The translations under genes and the position numbers were made by a program. Source: Beroe ovata (lineage: Eukaryota > Ctenophora > Nuda > Beroida > Beroidae). Taken from it: a stretch of DNA of 64,000 bases. Numbering within the stretch: the stretch's first letter is position 1; each line of letters begins with the position of its first letter. The notes under the pieces are model-generated. The model searched no databases and was not told the origin of the DNA. It saw nothing but the letters and a program-made list of their open reading frames with translations. Of the stretch, positions 1 through 14,985 are shown in pieces. Location: NCBI GenBank assembly GCA_946803715.1, contig CAMPET010000062.1, positions 115,644 through 179,643 of the forward strand. Direction: 5' to 3'.

Positions 1-155
1 TGTTTGGTAGTGGTGTACCTCAGTTTGCCTTGTTCCAGGTTATCTGCTGTGTTTGGTAGTGGTGTACCTCAGTTGTACCATGTTCCAGGTTATCTGCTGT
101 GTTTGGTAGTGGTGTACCTCAGTTGCAGCCGACAAGTCCTCCTAAACTGTACTGA
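1..155. repeat. ~50-bp tandem repeat at left edge
   Basis: A unit starting TGTTTGGTAGTGGTGTACCT recurs at 1, 50 and 100 (about two and a half copies). Each copy ends in a pyrimidine-rich stretch with CTCAG or CCAG, so every unit carries a potential splice acceptor. The last copy runs into the first coding exon of the TBC1D31-like gene at 123. The array probably continues to the left of the window. Confidence 0.8.
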
Positions 156-3100
156 TATCAAGGACTTCGAGGTACACAGTATTTTCCACAAAATGAACAA
201 TACAACACGCACATTATTCCTATTTTCATTCTATATATTTGATACAATGACGTCACTCCTATTTTGGGTATTTTCTCAGTTCTATTTCCACAACCGTAAC
301 CGTGTTCTGGTATCCCGAATGGTGACGAATGCGTACTCGCTATGGGAATCTTGCCCCCCTGACATACACCCGCGTGCCCACTTGAAGTCGTTCAGTCCGC
401 TCGTCAGGGGGGACTACCCCATATTCAACTGTTATCCTGAGCAAGTGGTGAACTACCAACTCAAGGAGAGGGAGCGCATTCACAAAGAGGAGTTAGAGTA
501 CATCAAGGAAAGGTGAGATTATAGTGAGAGACATGATCGCTCCCAGGCTATACCGTGTGTTATAGATCTGCTGTGTGAGAGACATGATCTCTCCCAGGCT
601 ATACCGTGTGTTTTAGATCTGCTGTGCGTCATGACAAGTTTAGATATAGTGACCTCACGTTCATGTGTGTGTGTGTGTGTCAGGCAGCTTGCGGAGGAGC
701 TAAAGTCTCACACGGCACAGCTACAGCAACAGGAGGAGGTGTGGAGGAGGGAGCAACAGTTGCTCAGTGAAGCGGAGCAACAACGCCGACAGATCCTTCA
801 GTCGGAGGAAAACAAGCTCACAGAGCAGAGACTCAGGTATATCTGTCACTGACACAGCTAAGAGATAGTTCTGAGTATGTGTGTATGTTTGTGTGTGCGT
901 ATATGCGCGACGTGCGTTGGGATAAGTAAGCTTTCATTGATACCACTTTCCTTGACAGCACTCCCCTTGACATTACTCCCCTTGACAGCGCTTCCCTTGA
1001 CAGCACTTTCCTTGACATCACTCCCCTTGACATCACTCCCCTTGACACTTCTTCTCTTGAAAGCACTTTCCTTGACATATTTTTTTCTTGACACCACTTT
1101 GCTTGAACTACTCATATTGACAGCACTTTGCTCGACAGCACTTTGCTTGACAGCATTTTCCTTGACACCACTTTGCTTGACACTATTTTGCTTGACAGCA
1201 CTTTGCTTGACAGCACTTCCATTGACAGCACTTTGCTTGACACCACTTTGCTTGACAGCACTTNTTCTATATATTTGATACAATGACGTCACTCCTATTT
1301 GACTCTATAGTCTATATGACGTTACTCTATATGACGTCACTCCTATTTCGGGTATTTTCTCAGTTCTATTTCCACAACCGTAACCGTGTCCTGGTTTCCC
1401 GAATGGTGACGAATGCGTACTCGCTGTGGGAATCGTGTCCCCCTGACATACACCCGCGTGCCCACATGAAGCCGTTCAGCCCGCTCGTCAGGGGGGACTA
1501 CCCCATATTCAACTGTTATCCTGAGCAAGTGGTGAACTACCAACTCAAGGAGAGGGAGCGCATTCATAAGGAGGAATTAGAGTACATCAAGGAAAGGTGA
1601 GATTATAGTGAGAGACATGATCTCTCCCAGGCTATACCGTGTGTTATAGATCTGCTGTGCTATAACATGTGTTATAGATCTGCTGTGCGTCATGACAAGT
1701 TTAGATAAAGTGACCTGAGTGTGCACTCACGCTCATGTGTGTGTGTGTGTCAGGCAGCTTGCGGAAGAGCTAAAGTCTCACACGGCACAGCTACAGCAAC
1801 AGGAGGAGGTGTGGAGGAGGGAGCAACAGTTGCTCAGTGAGGCGGAGCAACAACGCCGACAGATCCTTCAGTCGGAGGAGAACAAGCTCACAGAACAGAG
1901 ACTCAGGTAAATCTGTCACAGACACAGCAGAGAGATAGTTCTGAGTATGTGTGTATGTTTGTGTGTGCGTATATGCGCGACGTAAGCTTTCATTGATACC
2001 ACTTTCCTTGACAGCACTTTCCTTGACAGCACTTTCCTTGACAGCACTCCCTTGACAGCACTTTCCTTGACACTTCTTCTCTCGAAAGCACTTTCCTTGA
2101 CATAATCTTTTCTTGACACCACTTTGCTTGAACTACTCATATTGACAGCACGCACTTTGCTTGACAGCACTTTGCTTGACAGCACTTTGCTTGACAGCAC
2201 TTNCTTTGCTTGACAGCACCTTCCTTGACACCACTTTGCTTGAACTACTCATATTGACTCCACTTTGCTTGGCAGCGCTTCCCTTACCAACACTTTGCTT
2301 GACACCACTTTCTTCGACAGCTCTTTCCTTGACAGCGCTTCGCTTGACATCACTTTGCTTGACAGCACTTTCCTTGACAGCATTTTGCTTGACAGCCCTT
2401 GCTTGGCATCACTTTCCTTGACAGCACGTTCCTTTACAGCACGTTCCTTGACACCACTTTCATTGATAGCATTTTGCTTGACACCACTTTGCTTGAAACC
2501 ACCTTCCTTGACACCACGTTCCTTGACAGCACTTCGATCGACAGCACTTTGCTTGACACCACTTTGCTTGAACTACTCATATTGACTCGTCTTTGCTTGG
2601 CAGCGCTTCCCTTAGCAACACTTTGCTTGACACCACTTTCTTCGACAGCACTTTCCCTGACAGCGCTTTGCTTGACATCACTTCGCCTGACAGCAATTTG
2701 CTTGACAGCACTTTCCTTGAAAGCACTTCCCTTGACAGCATTTTGCTTGACACCACTTTGCTTGACACCACTTTGCTTGACAGCACTCCGCCTGACAGCA
2801 CTTTACTTGACGGCATTTTGCTTGACACCACTTTGCTTGACAGCACTTTCCTCGACAACACTTTGCTTGGCAGCACTTTCCTTGACAGCACTTTCCTTGA
2901 CACCACTTTGTTTGACACCACTTTGCTTGGACAGTCCTCACCACTTTGACACTACTGCAATTGGTTTGGCACTTGGATCAAACACTCGTGTTGTCTTGTG
3001 TTCGCTAACATATTATAGTACCACAGCCCACAGACTCAGACAATGCTAGGTTGCAATGCTAGTTCACTTAAACCACGGCCCTCAGACTACAAGCAATGAA

Positions 3101-4791
3101 GAGGGAACTGAGATTGCGAGAGGTACAGGTACTTGATACCGCCAGGAAGAACTTCATAGCCACGGCCGAGTTGGAACATAAGGACAAGCTCAAGTATCTC
3201 GAGGAGGAGGTGATATATTGTAACTTCATGTTGTGATTTGTGAAGTCCACGATTTGATGACGTATTCTCCTCAAATCTACAAGCCGATTTTCTGATTTTG
3301 ATTACTGATAATGTGTGCGTTGAAGCAACAAATTTTTGCAGATCAAGAAGAAAGCTTTACTCAGAGATCTCGAAACAAAGGGAGCTATAGAAGAAGTTGC
3401 ACTAAAGGAATTGGAGATAGAAACCCAGAAAGGATTCATGGAGCAAGAACTGGCACGGTAGGTAGCAGTCTCTAATTGCTCCTCCTCATTTACTTTTGTC
3501 ACGGGTTTGACGTCATTAACTCTCCGAGCCATTAACTCATTAACTTAATCTCAGCGAGTTGTTTGTATCTCGTAAGAGAGAAGAGGCAATGACAGCAACT
3601 CAACAAGATAGAGCCGAACTGTTACGACGACAGCAGGACATCGATTCTTGTATGACAGAGGATTTTGCTACTATCAGAGTTCAGGTTTGAATTCCCTTAG
3701 TCACTCAGCAGTGTGTTTGTGCAATGGTAATGGCAGTATTACATTGTGATTCAATCACTGCTCTCATTACCATTGCTAGGACTGCAGAACTGACAGAGCA
3801 CTCTGTGTGTGTATAATACAGGACCGAATTGTGCGTATGCAAATGTAGTGACAGAATCTCAACATTCCCAATTGCTACTAACGTGTTTCTATTACCAGGA
3901 TGCTCAGCATGATCTGGCCAGGAGTGCCGTGAAGTCGATGTCACTGAAACACAAGCAAGACGGCGAGCGGGCGCGACACATCAACGCCATATACACGGAG
4001 ATGGCACTTAGCAACATCCGCGATAAAGAGGCTAAAGATAGAGTCGATAAGGAGAAACTTGAAACTGTTGTGAAGAACGCAACAAAAGACATTGTGAGTC
4101 ATTGCTATTGTAGTAAACACTGCTCCAGTTGAATTTGGCGGTTTTTATTTCGGACTGTCGCAATGTACTATGGGATTTGTGTATGGCGCGAACGCGTTTT
4201 TACAGACAAGCAGTCCTTTTTCGCAGTTTGTGTTTACACAGACACGCGCGCGCGCACTTCGGACTTAGTTAGAATTTATACTACTACTATAGTTACTATA
4301 GTTAGAATTTGCCCCAAAAATGACCGTTTCAAGCGGCTTGACTCCTAACTCTTGTTTGAACCTGCCTGCCTGATGAGAAACGGTCTAATACCTCTTCTTC
4401 AGCACAGTGAGATACTTGATCAGCGAAAAGCAATCGAGGAACAGCGACAAGAAACTCTAGCGACCGAGAAAAGAGTAGAGGATCTCTACAACGAAATAAA
4501 ATTGATGAGAGGTTAGCACAATTAAATCCACAGAACATGACGTTAGGTTAGACTTAGTGTAATCTAGTGAAACCTAGGTTACAACTCGTCGAGGTGTTTG
4601 AGGAACTATTTTCAGATCATGATAAGGAGAATATTGATGAGAACCAGTATGACCGAATAGTTTTGAACAAGCGTCGTGAATCACTAGACAGACAGCACGC
4701 CGAAGTGTTACAGCATGTCAAGGAGTTGAGACACAAGATGGTGGACGACAATCGCTCAGAATTGACCAGCCCCACTGCTTCGGTACGGTAG
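123..4791 (+). CDS. TBC1D31: TBC1D31-like (WDR67) centrosomal/ciliary protein, 3' part
   Basis: Only the C-terminal part of the gene is here; the expected WD40 repeats and most of the TBC domain lie to the left. Exons I can splice in frame are 123-171, 280-512, 684-836, 3086-3209, 3342-3457, 3555-3684, 3899-4093, 4403-4511 and 4616-4791. The first two give the end of a TBC domain (DFE then FYFHNRN) followed by a segment of the form DIHPRAH...PLVRG.YPIFN.YPEQVV and ERERIHKEELEYIKER, which I recognise from TBC1D31. The rest is a long charged coiled coil rich in Glu, Lys, Arg and Gln. TBC1D31 is a centrosome/centriolar-satellite protein linked to ciliogenesis. Exons 2 and 3 have second copies at 1364-1596 and 1754-1906, next to an N. 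The last exon could instead use a donor just before its stop (GTACGG at 4783), so the end is tentative. The family call rests on remembered motifs. Confidence 0.77.
229..1985. repeat. Two near-identical copies of a ~0.7-kb exon-bearing segment around an N
   Basis: Sequence from 229 to about 910 reappears from 1265 to about 1985, immediately after the N at 1264. Both copies contain the same two coding exons with intact splice sites and identical lengths (233 and 153 nt); the copies differ by substitutions, a ~55-bp insertion near 1304 and small indels. The proteins differ at only two positions seen (LKS versus MKP). Splicing both pairs together would break the frame, because the second exon ends with two bases left over while the first exon needs phase 0. 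Unmerged haplotypes are the simplest reading. Confidence 0.8.
936..2945. repeat. 15-bp minisatellite, consensus CTTGACAGCACTTTG
   Basis: Units of about 15 bp, mostly CTTGACAGCACTTTG/C with variants (CACC, CATC, CATT in the middle), run through 936-1263, 1990-2202 and 2204-2940. Because 15 is a multiple of three, every frame on both strands stays open for long stretches and yields pseudo-peptides such as repeated LTALC. The array fills the intron between the exon ending at 836 (or 1906) and the exon at 3086. Two N joins (1264, 2203) lie inside it, as expected where an assembler cannot cross a repeat. Confidence 0.93.
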
Positions 4792-8602
<3,811 letters not shown>

Positions 8603-8624
8603 TAATGTCCGTATTACCCAACAT
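8603..8624. repeat. Left terminal inverted repeat of the Harbinger element
   Basis: This 22-bp end is the exact reverse complement of 11751-11772. A related copy of its core (GGTATTACCCAAC) recurs inside at 8759-8771 and a weaker one (TATTCCCCAA) at 8691. Confidence 0.92.
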
Positions 8625-8958
8625 TTAAGGTCGTCTTTAAACGAAATTTAAAGCTGAGGTGAGCTTTAAATGAATTTAAAGACGAGTTCGTATTCCCCAA
8701 ACTGAAAATAAAGGTGAGCTTTAAATTTAAAGATGACCTTTAAAGGTGACCTTTATGCGGTATTACCCAACGAATTTAAGGCCGAGGTCAGCTTTAAATT
8801 CGGTAAAGGTCACCTTTAAATCGCGAAAATTTAAAGATGACCTATGGGCTACTTTAAATCAAAAAGGTCGCCTTTAAACACCCCTTTTCATGGATTCTCA
8901 TGGTCAATGACAAGAAACAACTCACATATTGGTTCAAGTTGAAGTAAAATGATACAAA

Positions 8959-10122
8959 TTACTGAGTTTCATCCAAGTCCTGCATCTGTTGAAGACTTTG
9001 TAGAAAGCCCCCGAATTTGTCAGTGACCTCGTTTCCGCCACACTGTTGCTGCATGACAGTTCTGAGATGTTCTAACGTGTCCATGTACGCTTGGTGTCTC
9101 TCAACCATCTGCTGTTTCTGCAAATTGCGCAGGTCAATCTTTGACTTATGATCCTCAAGCATTTGTTGCTTGTGTAGCATCTCTTTGTCCAACTGAGCTT
9201 CGTGGATTTTTAGCATGTGTTGCTTCTGACAATCCCAGATATCTATCTGTGCTGCATCAACCTCCTCTCGTGTGAGTGTACGGCCGCTGTCAGTTTTCCT
9301 CTTCTTTGGGGTAGGGGTAATGAAAGCTTGGGTTAGTTGCTCCTTTGGAGCATGGGATATCATTATTTCATCAATTGTATCGTCCACAGTAACATCGTCA
9401 ACTCCATCGTCACCGTCAGCACTTACGTCAATCTGATCATCAGAGCCAGTGTTCGAATTGGATGTACTGGAGGGGGCAGAGGAGTATGAAATTGATAAAC
9501 AATCGCCATCATCGTCAGATGGATTCTGTAGTGATGATTTCACCACATTCATTATATCCATCACCCGCTCTTCTATAGCAGAAAGTTTCAACTTCGGGTC
9601 CGGTGCAGCTCCAGTTTTAGTGAGATGCTTTTTCTGAGCATCCGATTTCTTCTTACAATCTGTCTTCAAATTGTCCCACTTCGCCTTAATGCTTTCAATT
9701 GCCCTGGGAGTGAAACATATTTTATTGTTGTATGCCTTTTCAATTTCTTTCCAGGCATTGTTCTTCATATTCAGCTCTCTGAAGCCTCTGTTTGTGGCTT
9801 TGGACTCAATAACAGTTCGATGCTTGGAGACTTCATCGACTAGCCAACGAGTTTCCTCTGCACTCCAGTTTTTTGCTTTCTTGGCCTTTGCTTTAGCAGA
9901 TTGCTTATTTTTCCCAGTCCCGACAACAATCACTGGTTCAACTTCATCCGACTGCGCATGTACATTGTCGATGTCTGTCATTTCCTGATGCTGAGAGATC
10001 ATATAATATTTTAATGTTTCGCATGAAAAAATGCGAAGATTACTTATGATAATGATTATTAACTGAATACCTAACAAGAATGAAAGAGACTTGTCAGAAT
10101 AATTAAGTTTTGTAAAATGCAA
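8959..10122 (-). CDS. Harbinger-associated Myb/SANT-like DNA-binding protein
   Basis: An open frame of 387 codons. Residues about 84-165 form a Myb/SANT-like domain (NWSAEETRWLVDEV, later NNAWKEIEKAYN, then AIESIKAKWDNLKTDCKKK), the trihelix type usual for the second protein of PIF/Harbinger elements. It is followed by an acidic, Ser/Asp-rich linker and a C-terminal Gln/Lys-rich coiled coil (about 285-370) with several QKQQM/HK repeats. The first 40 residues are hydrophobic and AT-derived, so the true start is more likely Met41 or Met48 (codon 9979-9981). In this family the Myb-like protein helps bring the transposase to the nucleus and to the transposon ends. It lies 40 bp downstream of the transposase gene on the same strand. 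Confidence 0.87.
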   Translation of the reverse strand: MHFTKLNYSDKSLSFLLGIQLIIIIISNLRIFSCETLKYYMISQHQEMTDIDNVHAQSDEVEPVIVVGTGKNKQSAKAKAKKAKNWSAEETRWLVDEVSKHRTVIESKATNRGFRELNMKNNAWKEIEKAYNNKICFTPRAIESIKAKWDNLKTDCKKKSDAQKKHLTKTGAAPDPKLKLSAIEERVMDIMNVVKSSLQNPSDDDGDCLSISYSSAPSSTSNSNTGSDDQIDVSADGDDGVDDVTVDDTIDEIMISHAPKEQLTQAFITPTPKKRKTDSGRTLTREEVDAAQIDIWDCQKQHMLKIHEAQLDKEMLHKQQMLEDHKSKIDLRNLQKQQMVERHQAYMDTLEHLRTVMQQQCGGNEVTDKFGGFLQSLQQMQDLDETQ

Positions 10123-10162
10123 ATTTCAATTTTCAGCCGTCATAGATTTACAGGAGAAATTC

Positions 10163-11260
10163 TTACTGAAATCGAGATACAATCGTTTCTCGTACATCTT
10201 CTCCATCAAAGATGAAGTCTTTACCAGGTCGAAAGGGGTCATCGTCATAGCAGGTGCCTTCTACAACCGAGACTCCTCCACCTGGGACTGGTTGCTTCAA
10301 ATCAATACATATGTTATTCAAAACTGCTGTAGCTATGATGATTGTCAATGTTGTATCCACTTTGCACCTCATCCCTTTTGAAAGTATTGGGAATCGTCTT
10401 TTCCAGTTCCCTATACTCTGCTCAACAAACACCCTACTCCTACAGAGAGCTCTATTAAAACGCCCTTTCATCCTGGTACTGCAGGGATAGTCAAATGGAA
10501 CCATTAATTGGCTTGAGAGGGGATAGCCACTGTCTCCTAATAGAATACCTTCTCGAAGGCCAGATTCGAAATCCATACACAACTGCGAATTGTTCCAGAT
10601 ACGACTATCGTGCACACTACCAGGCCAACGAGCCACAACATTCGTGAGCTTGTGTTTGTGATCACATACAACTTGGCAATTGATGCTGAATACGCCTTTT
10701 CTGTTTCTGTAGAGTTCGGAGTCTTGACCACCAGGACTTTGGATTGGAATATGAACGCCATCAACTACCCCACAGACACCGGGAAAGTTCGAGTAGCTAA
10801 GGAAGAAGTTTTGAACTTCTTTGAGGTTATCGCCAGTGGGGAATTTTATATGTTGAGGAGCCAAAGATGCAATTATTCGTGATACACGTGGAATAGTCTT
10901 AGACACGTATGACTGGCTTACACCAAACAGATCCCCATTGTCTATTTGAAAAGCCCCATTCGCATAGCAACGTATGGTAATTGCAAGCTGAAGAATTTTG
11001 GGAATTGGAGAATTTCGTCTAGATGAAAACTCGCAAAGCTGAGACTCGACTAGAGAGTAAACAAACTGGAATCCATCCTTTCGCATTCTAAATCGCTGAA
11101 AAAATTCTGTATCGTCCCATCGGTGCAGAGGATTACAACGGTCACCAATGGGCCTATAAACTCTTACTTTACGTTGAGAAGTGGTGTCAATGAAGTCTGC
11201 TGTATGCAATATACTACAGATTATCGAAATTCCATCCATTAGCCTGAAGCAAGCTATCAT
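10163..11260 (-). CDS. PIF/Harbinger (HARBI1-like) DDE transposase
   Basis: Single open frame of 365 codons, the usual size for the family. The N-terminal part has the NPL..W.D.EF..RFRM..D motif of Harbinger transposases, then a helix-turn-helix-like region (LFGVSQSYVSKTIPRV, about 111-126). The DDE_4 nuclease core is complete: first Asp in GVVDGVHIPI (D167), WPGSVHDSRIW around 212-222, second Asp in LGDSGYPL (D243) and the Glu in VFVEQSIGNWKRRF (E280). These residues should carry out cut-and-paste transposition. No frameshift or stop interrupts it. A domesticated HARBI1 gene is unlikely, because terminal repeats and the Myb-like partner are present. Confidence 0.93.
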   Translation of the reverse strand: MIACFRLMDGISIICSILHTADFIDTTSQRKVRVYRPIGDRCNPLHRWDDTEFFQRFRMRKDGFQFVYSLVESQLCEFSSRRNSPIPKILQLAITIRCYANGAFQIDNGDLFGVSQSYVSKTIPRVSRIIASLAPQHIKFPTGDNLKEVQNFFLSYSNFPGVCGVVDGVHIPIQSPGGQDSELYRNRKGVFSINCQVVCDHKHKLTNVVARWPGSVHDSRIWNNSQLCMDFESGLREGILLGDSGYPLSSQLMVPFDYPCSTRMKGRFNRALCRSRVFVEQSIGNWKRRFPILSKGMRCKVDTTLTIIIATAVLNNICIDLKQPVPGGGVSVVEGTCYDDDPFRPGKDFIFDGEDVRETIVSRFQ

Positions 11261-11750
11261 GTTATGATGGGTTTTATTTCTTGATAGAAAGTACGAAAAT
11301 CAAGGTACCATCAAATAAAAATTTCCTTAGCTTATTATTACTGAATTGGTGTCGAATTATTATTCATCATGTCATAATTAGCTATAGATAGTCGCTAAAA
11401 CGTGTATAAGAGCTGTTAATTGTGAAGAACTGCGAAACAATCAACCGAAACATAAACACGAACCGGAACGCAATGGAGGAAGTTGATTGTTTCTGAACCC
11501 TGAAATATTGGTGAAGAGATATCAAAATAGTTGTCAAACCGGTTTTCCGGAAATAAGGGGGAGTTTAAGGACGACCTTCGTTGGGTAATACCAAAAAAAA
11601 GTAAATTTAAAGGTCACCTTTACGTAAAAATTTGGTCGTCTTTAAATTTAAGGTCGACCTTAAATTTGTTGGGTAATACCTCAAATTTTTAAATTGCCAA
11701 ATTTTTATAACTCGCCTTTAAATTTAAAGTTGAGCTCATCTTTAAATCGC

Positions 11751-11772
11751 ATGTTGGGTAATACGGACATTA
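11751..11772. repeat. Right terminal inverted repeat of the Harbinger element
   Basis: Perfect inverted match to 8603-8624. Inside it, GTTGGGTAATACC recurs at 11580-11592 and 11668-11680, so the right end carries at least three copies of the same core. Confidence 0.92.
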
Positions 11773-12831
11773 GTATAGGACACAATGTAGTGCATTAGCA
11801 TATACAGTATAGTATTACTGTAGAATAACGGATCTTTAATTCAATCGTATAACAAAAAAGTTAACAGACCTTCAAAGTTTACCAAACTTCTAAAGCTGGG
11901 AATGCAATCATTGGAAAAAAGGTCACATATAATTGCTTGATAATGTTGTTAAGTTGGATGTCTTGGCCTCAAAAATTTACCCCAACCGAAGGTATTTGTG
12001 AAGTCAGGTACGGGTGTTGCGTTGTTCCTGTTGCGAGAATCCTCAGCATCTTTCCAGCTTCTCTTTTCTTCATTATACCTAATTACGTGTGTGTGTTTGT
12101 GTGTGTTTGTGTGTGTGTGTTTGTGTGTGTCTGTGTGGTTGTGTGGCACACTGTGTGTGGAGTGTTTCGATCGTCTCGCTGGGTTGATTTCAATGCAGCG
12201 TTATGAGTGGTTTTGACTTTTGCTTTCAGCACGATTCAATAATTTGAATTTTTGCTTCAGATGCGCCCACGTTTTTCAGCATATCTTCGTCATCACGTAT
12301 CCCTAACCATTTTTCCATGGGTTAGAACTGGAACCCCTTTGAAATTTGACCGTGCACCAGTGCTCATGATGTCCATGTCAAAGCTCCCAATTGAGTTGAA
12401 CACGTCAGTGGTGTCATGGGAACGATAAATAGGCCAATCACAGGACGGGTAGTCAACAGTCACGTGACTAGCTGTTTAATTTCACAGGGCAAATACCTCA
12501 CTTTCCAACATCTTATCCGTTTGCAACATTCCTCAAGAAACCAGTTGCTTATCAAATCGGTTTGTATAGGATACGTATCGTGCTGACTGCTGCCCGTCTC
12601 TCACCCAATCATTTCACCCTCAAATCCCTGTTTCCGTTTATTCCAAACATGAAAGTCATTGGAAGTTCCAGTGTTGGTGTTTTACCTCCCAATGGAAATG
12701 GTTAGGGGAACGCTAGTATGGTTTTTCATTAATCCCAGAACCTACACTCAATTAGTACACCCCTCCTGCCTAAGGAATGTATAATATCCGTGTTGTGCAG
12801 ATTATCATGATGGGAAGACTGCAGTGTAATN

Positions 12832-13420
12832 ATGATATGGCTGATACACCATATAACACAAGATTCCAGATCCGCATTTGAAATCCAAATCCCATGGGGT
12901 GTCAATCATCATCTGAAAAATTACTTCAAATGGAGATCAGATACCCCATGGGATTTCAGGAATAACAAATCCAATTTAATGGGATGGGATTAGCCTATTG
13001 TACGCACTACGCAATCGATACGATAATATGCGTGGGACTTCTAAAGAACGGTAAAGATCTGGATGTGACAGCGATTGATGATGAGAACTCATATACAACC
13101 GATGAAAATCAAGAAACGCTGTCACGTGATTGAAATCCCTCCCCAATGAAACCACTCGATGATACTGTACATTGTAGGGGAATCACTTCTATGTTGCTTC
13201 AATTTGCTCGCTATTCAATCTTTTTCGAATTTTATCTTAGATTCTCCATGTAGGTTTTTGAAATTATTTTGGAACCTACGTAACGTAGTTCAAATTGCGT
13301 ACAACGTAGGCTACGTTGTACGCAATTTGAACTTTTCCACAAAAAGGCTTTGTGAGATCCATCATGATTGATAGGAATATAATACTGCTCCAAGTGACCT
13401 CATAGTACCCTTGGACACCC
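12832..13420. other. 589-bp piece isolated between two Ns, with hairpins
   Basis: This piece has an N at each end and no visible gene. It contains a hairpin with two perfect 21-bp arms and a 3-base loop (13288-13332), and an inverted pair AATCCCATGGGG / CCCCATGGGATT in 12880-12965. It may be an allele-specific insertion or a misplaced contig. Confidence 0.6.
13288..13332. repeat. Near-loopless perfect 21-bp hairpin
   Basis: 13288-13308 and 13312-13332 are exact reverse complements separated only by GGC. The neighbouring TACGTAACGTAG adds a second small palindrome. Such structures are typical of short hairpin MITEs. Confidence 0.85.
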
Positions 13421-13675
13421 NTCTTTAATTCAATCGTATAACAAAAAAGTTAACAGACCTTCAAAGTTTACCAAACTTCTAAAGCTGGGAATGCAATCAT
13501 TGGAAAAAAGGTCACATATAATTGCTTGATAATGTTGTTAAGTTGGATGTCTTGGCCTCAAAAATTTACCCCAACCGAAGGTATTTGTGAAGTCAGGTAC
13601 GGGTGTTGCGTTGTTCCTGTTGCGAGAATCCTCAGCATCTTTCCAGCTTCTCCTTTCTTCATTATACCTAATTAC

Positions 13676-13706
<31 letters not shown>

Positions 13707-14855
13707 TGTGTGTGTCTGTGTGGTTGTGTGGCACACTGTGTGTGGAGTGTTTCGATCGTCTCGCTGGGTTGATTTCAATGCAGCGTTATGAGTGGTTTTG
13801 ACTTTTGCTTTCAGCACGATTCAATAATTTGAATTTTTGCTTCAGATGCGCCCACGTTTTTCAGCATATCTTCGTCATCACGTATCCCTAACCATTTTTC
13901 CATGGGTTAGAACTGGAACCCCTTTGAAATTTGACCGTGCACCAGTGCTCATGATGTCCATGTCAAAGCTCCCAATTGAGTTGAACACGTCAGTGGTGTC
14001 ATGGGAACGATAAATAGGCCAATCACAGGACGGGTAGTCAACAGTCACGTGACTAGCTGTTTAATTTCACGGGGCAAATACCTCACTTTCCAACATCTTA
14101 TCCGTTTGCAACATTCCTCAAGAAACCAGTTGCTTATCAAATCGGTTTGTATAGGATACGTATCGTGCTGACTGCTGCCCGTCTCTCACCCAATCATTTC
14201 ACCCTCAAATCCCTGTTTCCGTTTATTCCAAACATGAAAGTCATTGGAAGTTCCAGTGTTGGTGTTTTACCTCCCAATGGAAATGGTTAGGGGAACGCTA
14301 GTATGGTTTTTCATTAATCCCAGAACCTACACTCAATTAGTACACCCCTCCTGCCTAAGGAATGTATAATATCCGTGTTGTGCAGATTATCATGATGGGA
14401 AGACTGCAGTGTAATTGAATTAAGTAATCAGGTGTCATATACCCCATGAATTTATCATCGGCGCCCAGCTGCAGGAGAGACCAGGATTTTGAGACACATA
14501 CTGTTTACATTTTCAAAGTGGTTGTGCATATTTTGAAGAAGTTCTAGATTTTCCACTCTCTCTGTTTCTTCTAGGCTTTTTCCCTTGTGCTACATGAATC
14601 CTTTTCCTTTTCAATCCACAGCTGATGAAGTAGAAGTATATAGTTGAAGTATATACTCCCAGTATACTTGAAAATGATCAATCTCGGCTCTCCTGATTAC
14701 ATCATGATCACATTGCACACATTGCACTGATATCTGTAAAAACACAAATCACAATAACGCCTCATTCATCGCGCTCCGTCGCGGAAAATGTCGTAATTTG
14801 ATGTGAAAATCAACTTTAGACTCTGCTTGGGGTCTTGAATGACGCAACTCTGTAC

Positions 14856-14863
14856 TATAAAAG
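14856..14863 (+). promoter_or_regulatory. TATA box of the four-exon membrane protein gene
   Basis: TATAAAAG lies 123 bp before the ATG at 14986. A start of transcription near 14885-14895 would give a 5' leader of roughly 95 bases with no upstream ATG that I noticed. This is the clearest TATA box in the window. Confidence 0.6.
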
Positions 14864-14985
14864 CTGTTGAAAATCGAGAACCTATATTGTTTACCGCACT
14901 GTTCATTTTCATTTATTTCTCTCGGTTATTGCAGGAATCACTCTTCATCAATCTATATTATTCTCAGATCTGAGATCAAGCCATC

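Larger units (their letters stand above)
8603..11772 (-). mobile_element. Apparently intact PIF/Harbinger DNA transposon
   Basis: A 3.17-kb element is bounded by perfect 22-bp terminal inverted repeats (8603-8624 and 11751-11772, beginning TAATGTCCGTATTACCC). It holds two uninterrupted minus-strand genes, a DDE_4-type transposase and a Myb/SANT-like protein, the two-protein set that Harbinger elements need. AT-rich subterminal blocks on both sides repeat the motif GGTATTACCCAAC and AAATTTAAAGGTGACC-like words. The duplicated target is ambiguous because TAA...TTA at the ends is itself palindromic; a TA target is one reading. No stop or frameshift is seen in either gene, so recent activity is possible. 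Confidence 0.9.
11833..14415. repeat. 1-kb non-coding segment present twice around a 589-bp insert
   Basis: 11833-12830 and 13422-14415 are almost identical over about 995 bp; differences seen are a GT-tract length change and a few single bases (for example TCTTTTC/TCCTTTC and CACAGGGC/CACGGGGC). The first copy ends at the N at 12831 and the second begins just after the N at 13421. No coding exon is recognisable; the open frames through the GT tract are not credible. Two haplotypes placed in series explain this best. Confidence 0.85.

Noticed and set aside
858-2949. Several long open frames on both strands in the 15-bp minisatellite (Leu/Thr/Ala or Val/Lys/Ser repeats)
   Set aside because: The unit length is a multiple of three, so frames stay open by arithmetic. 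The repeats lie inside an intron between proven exons.
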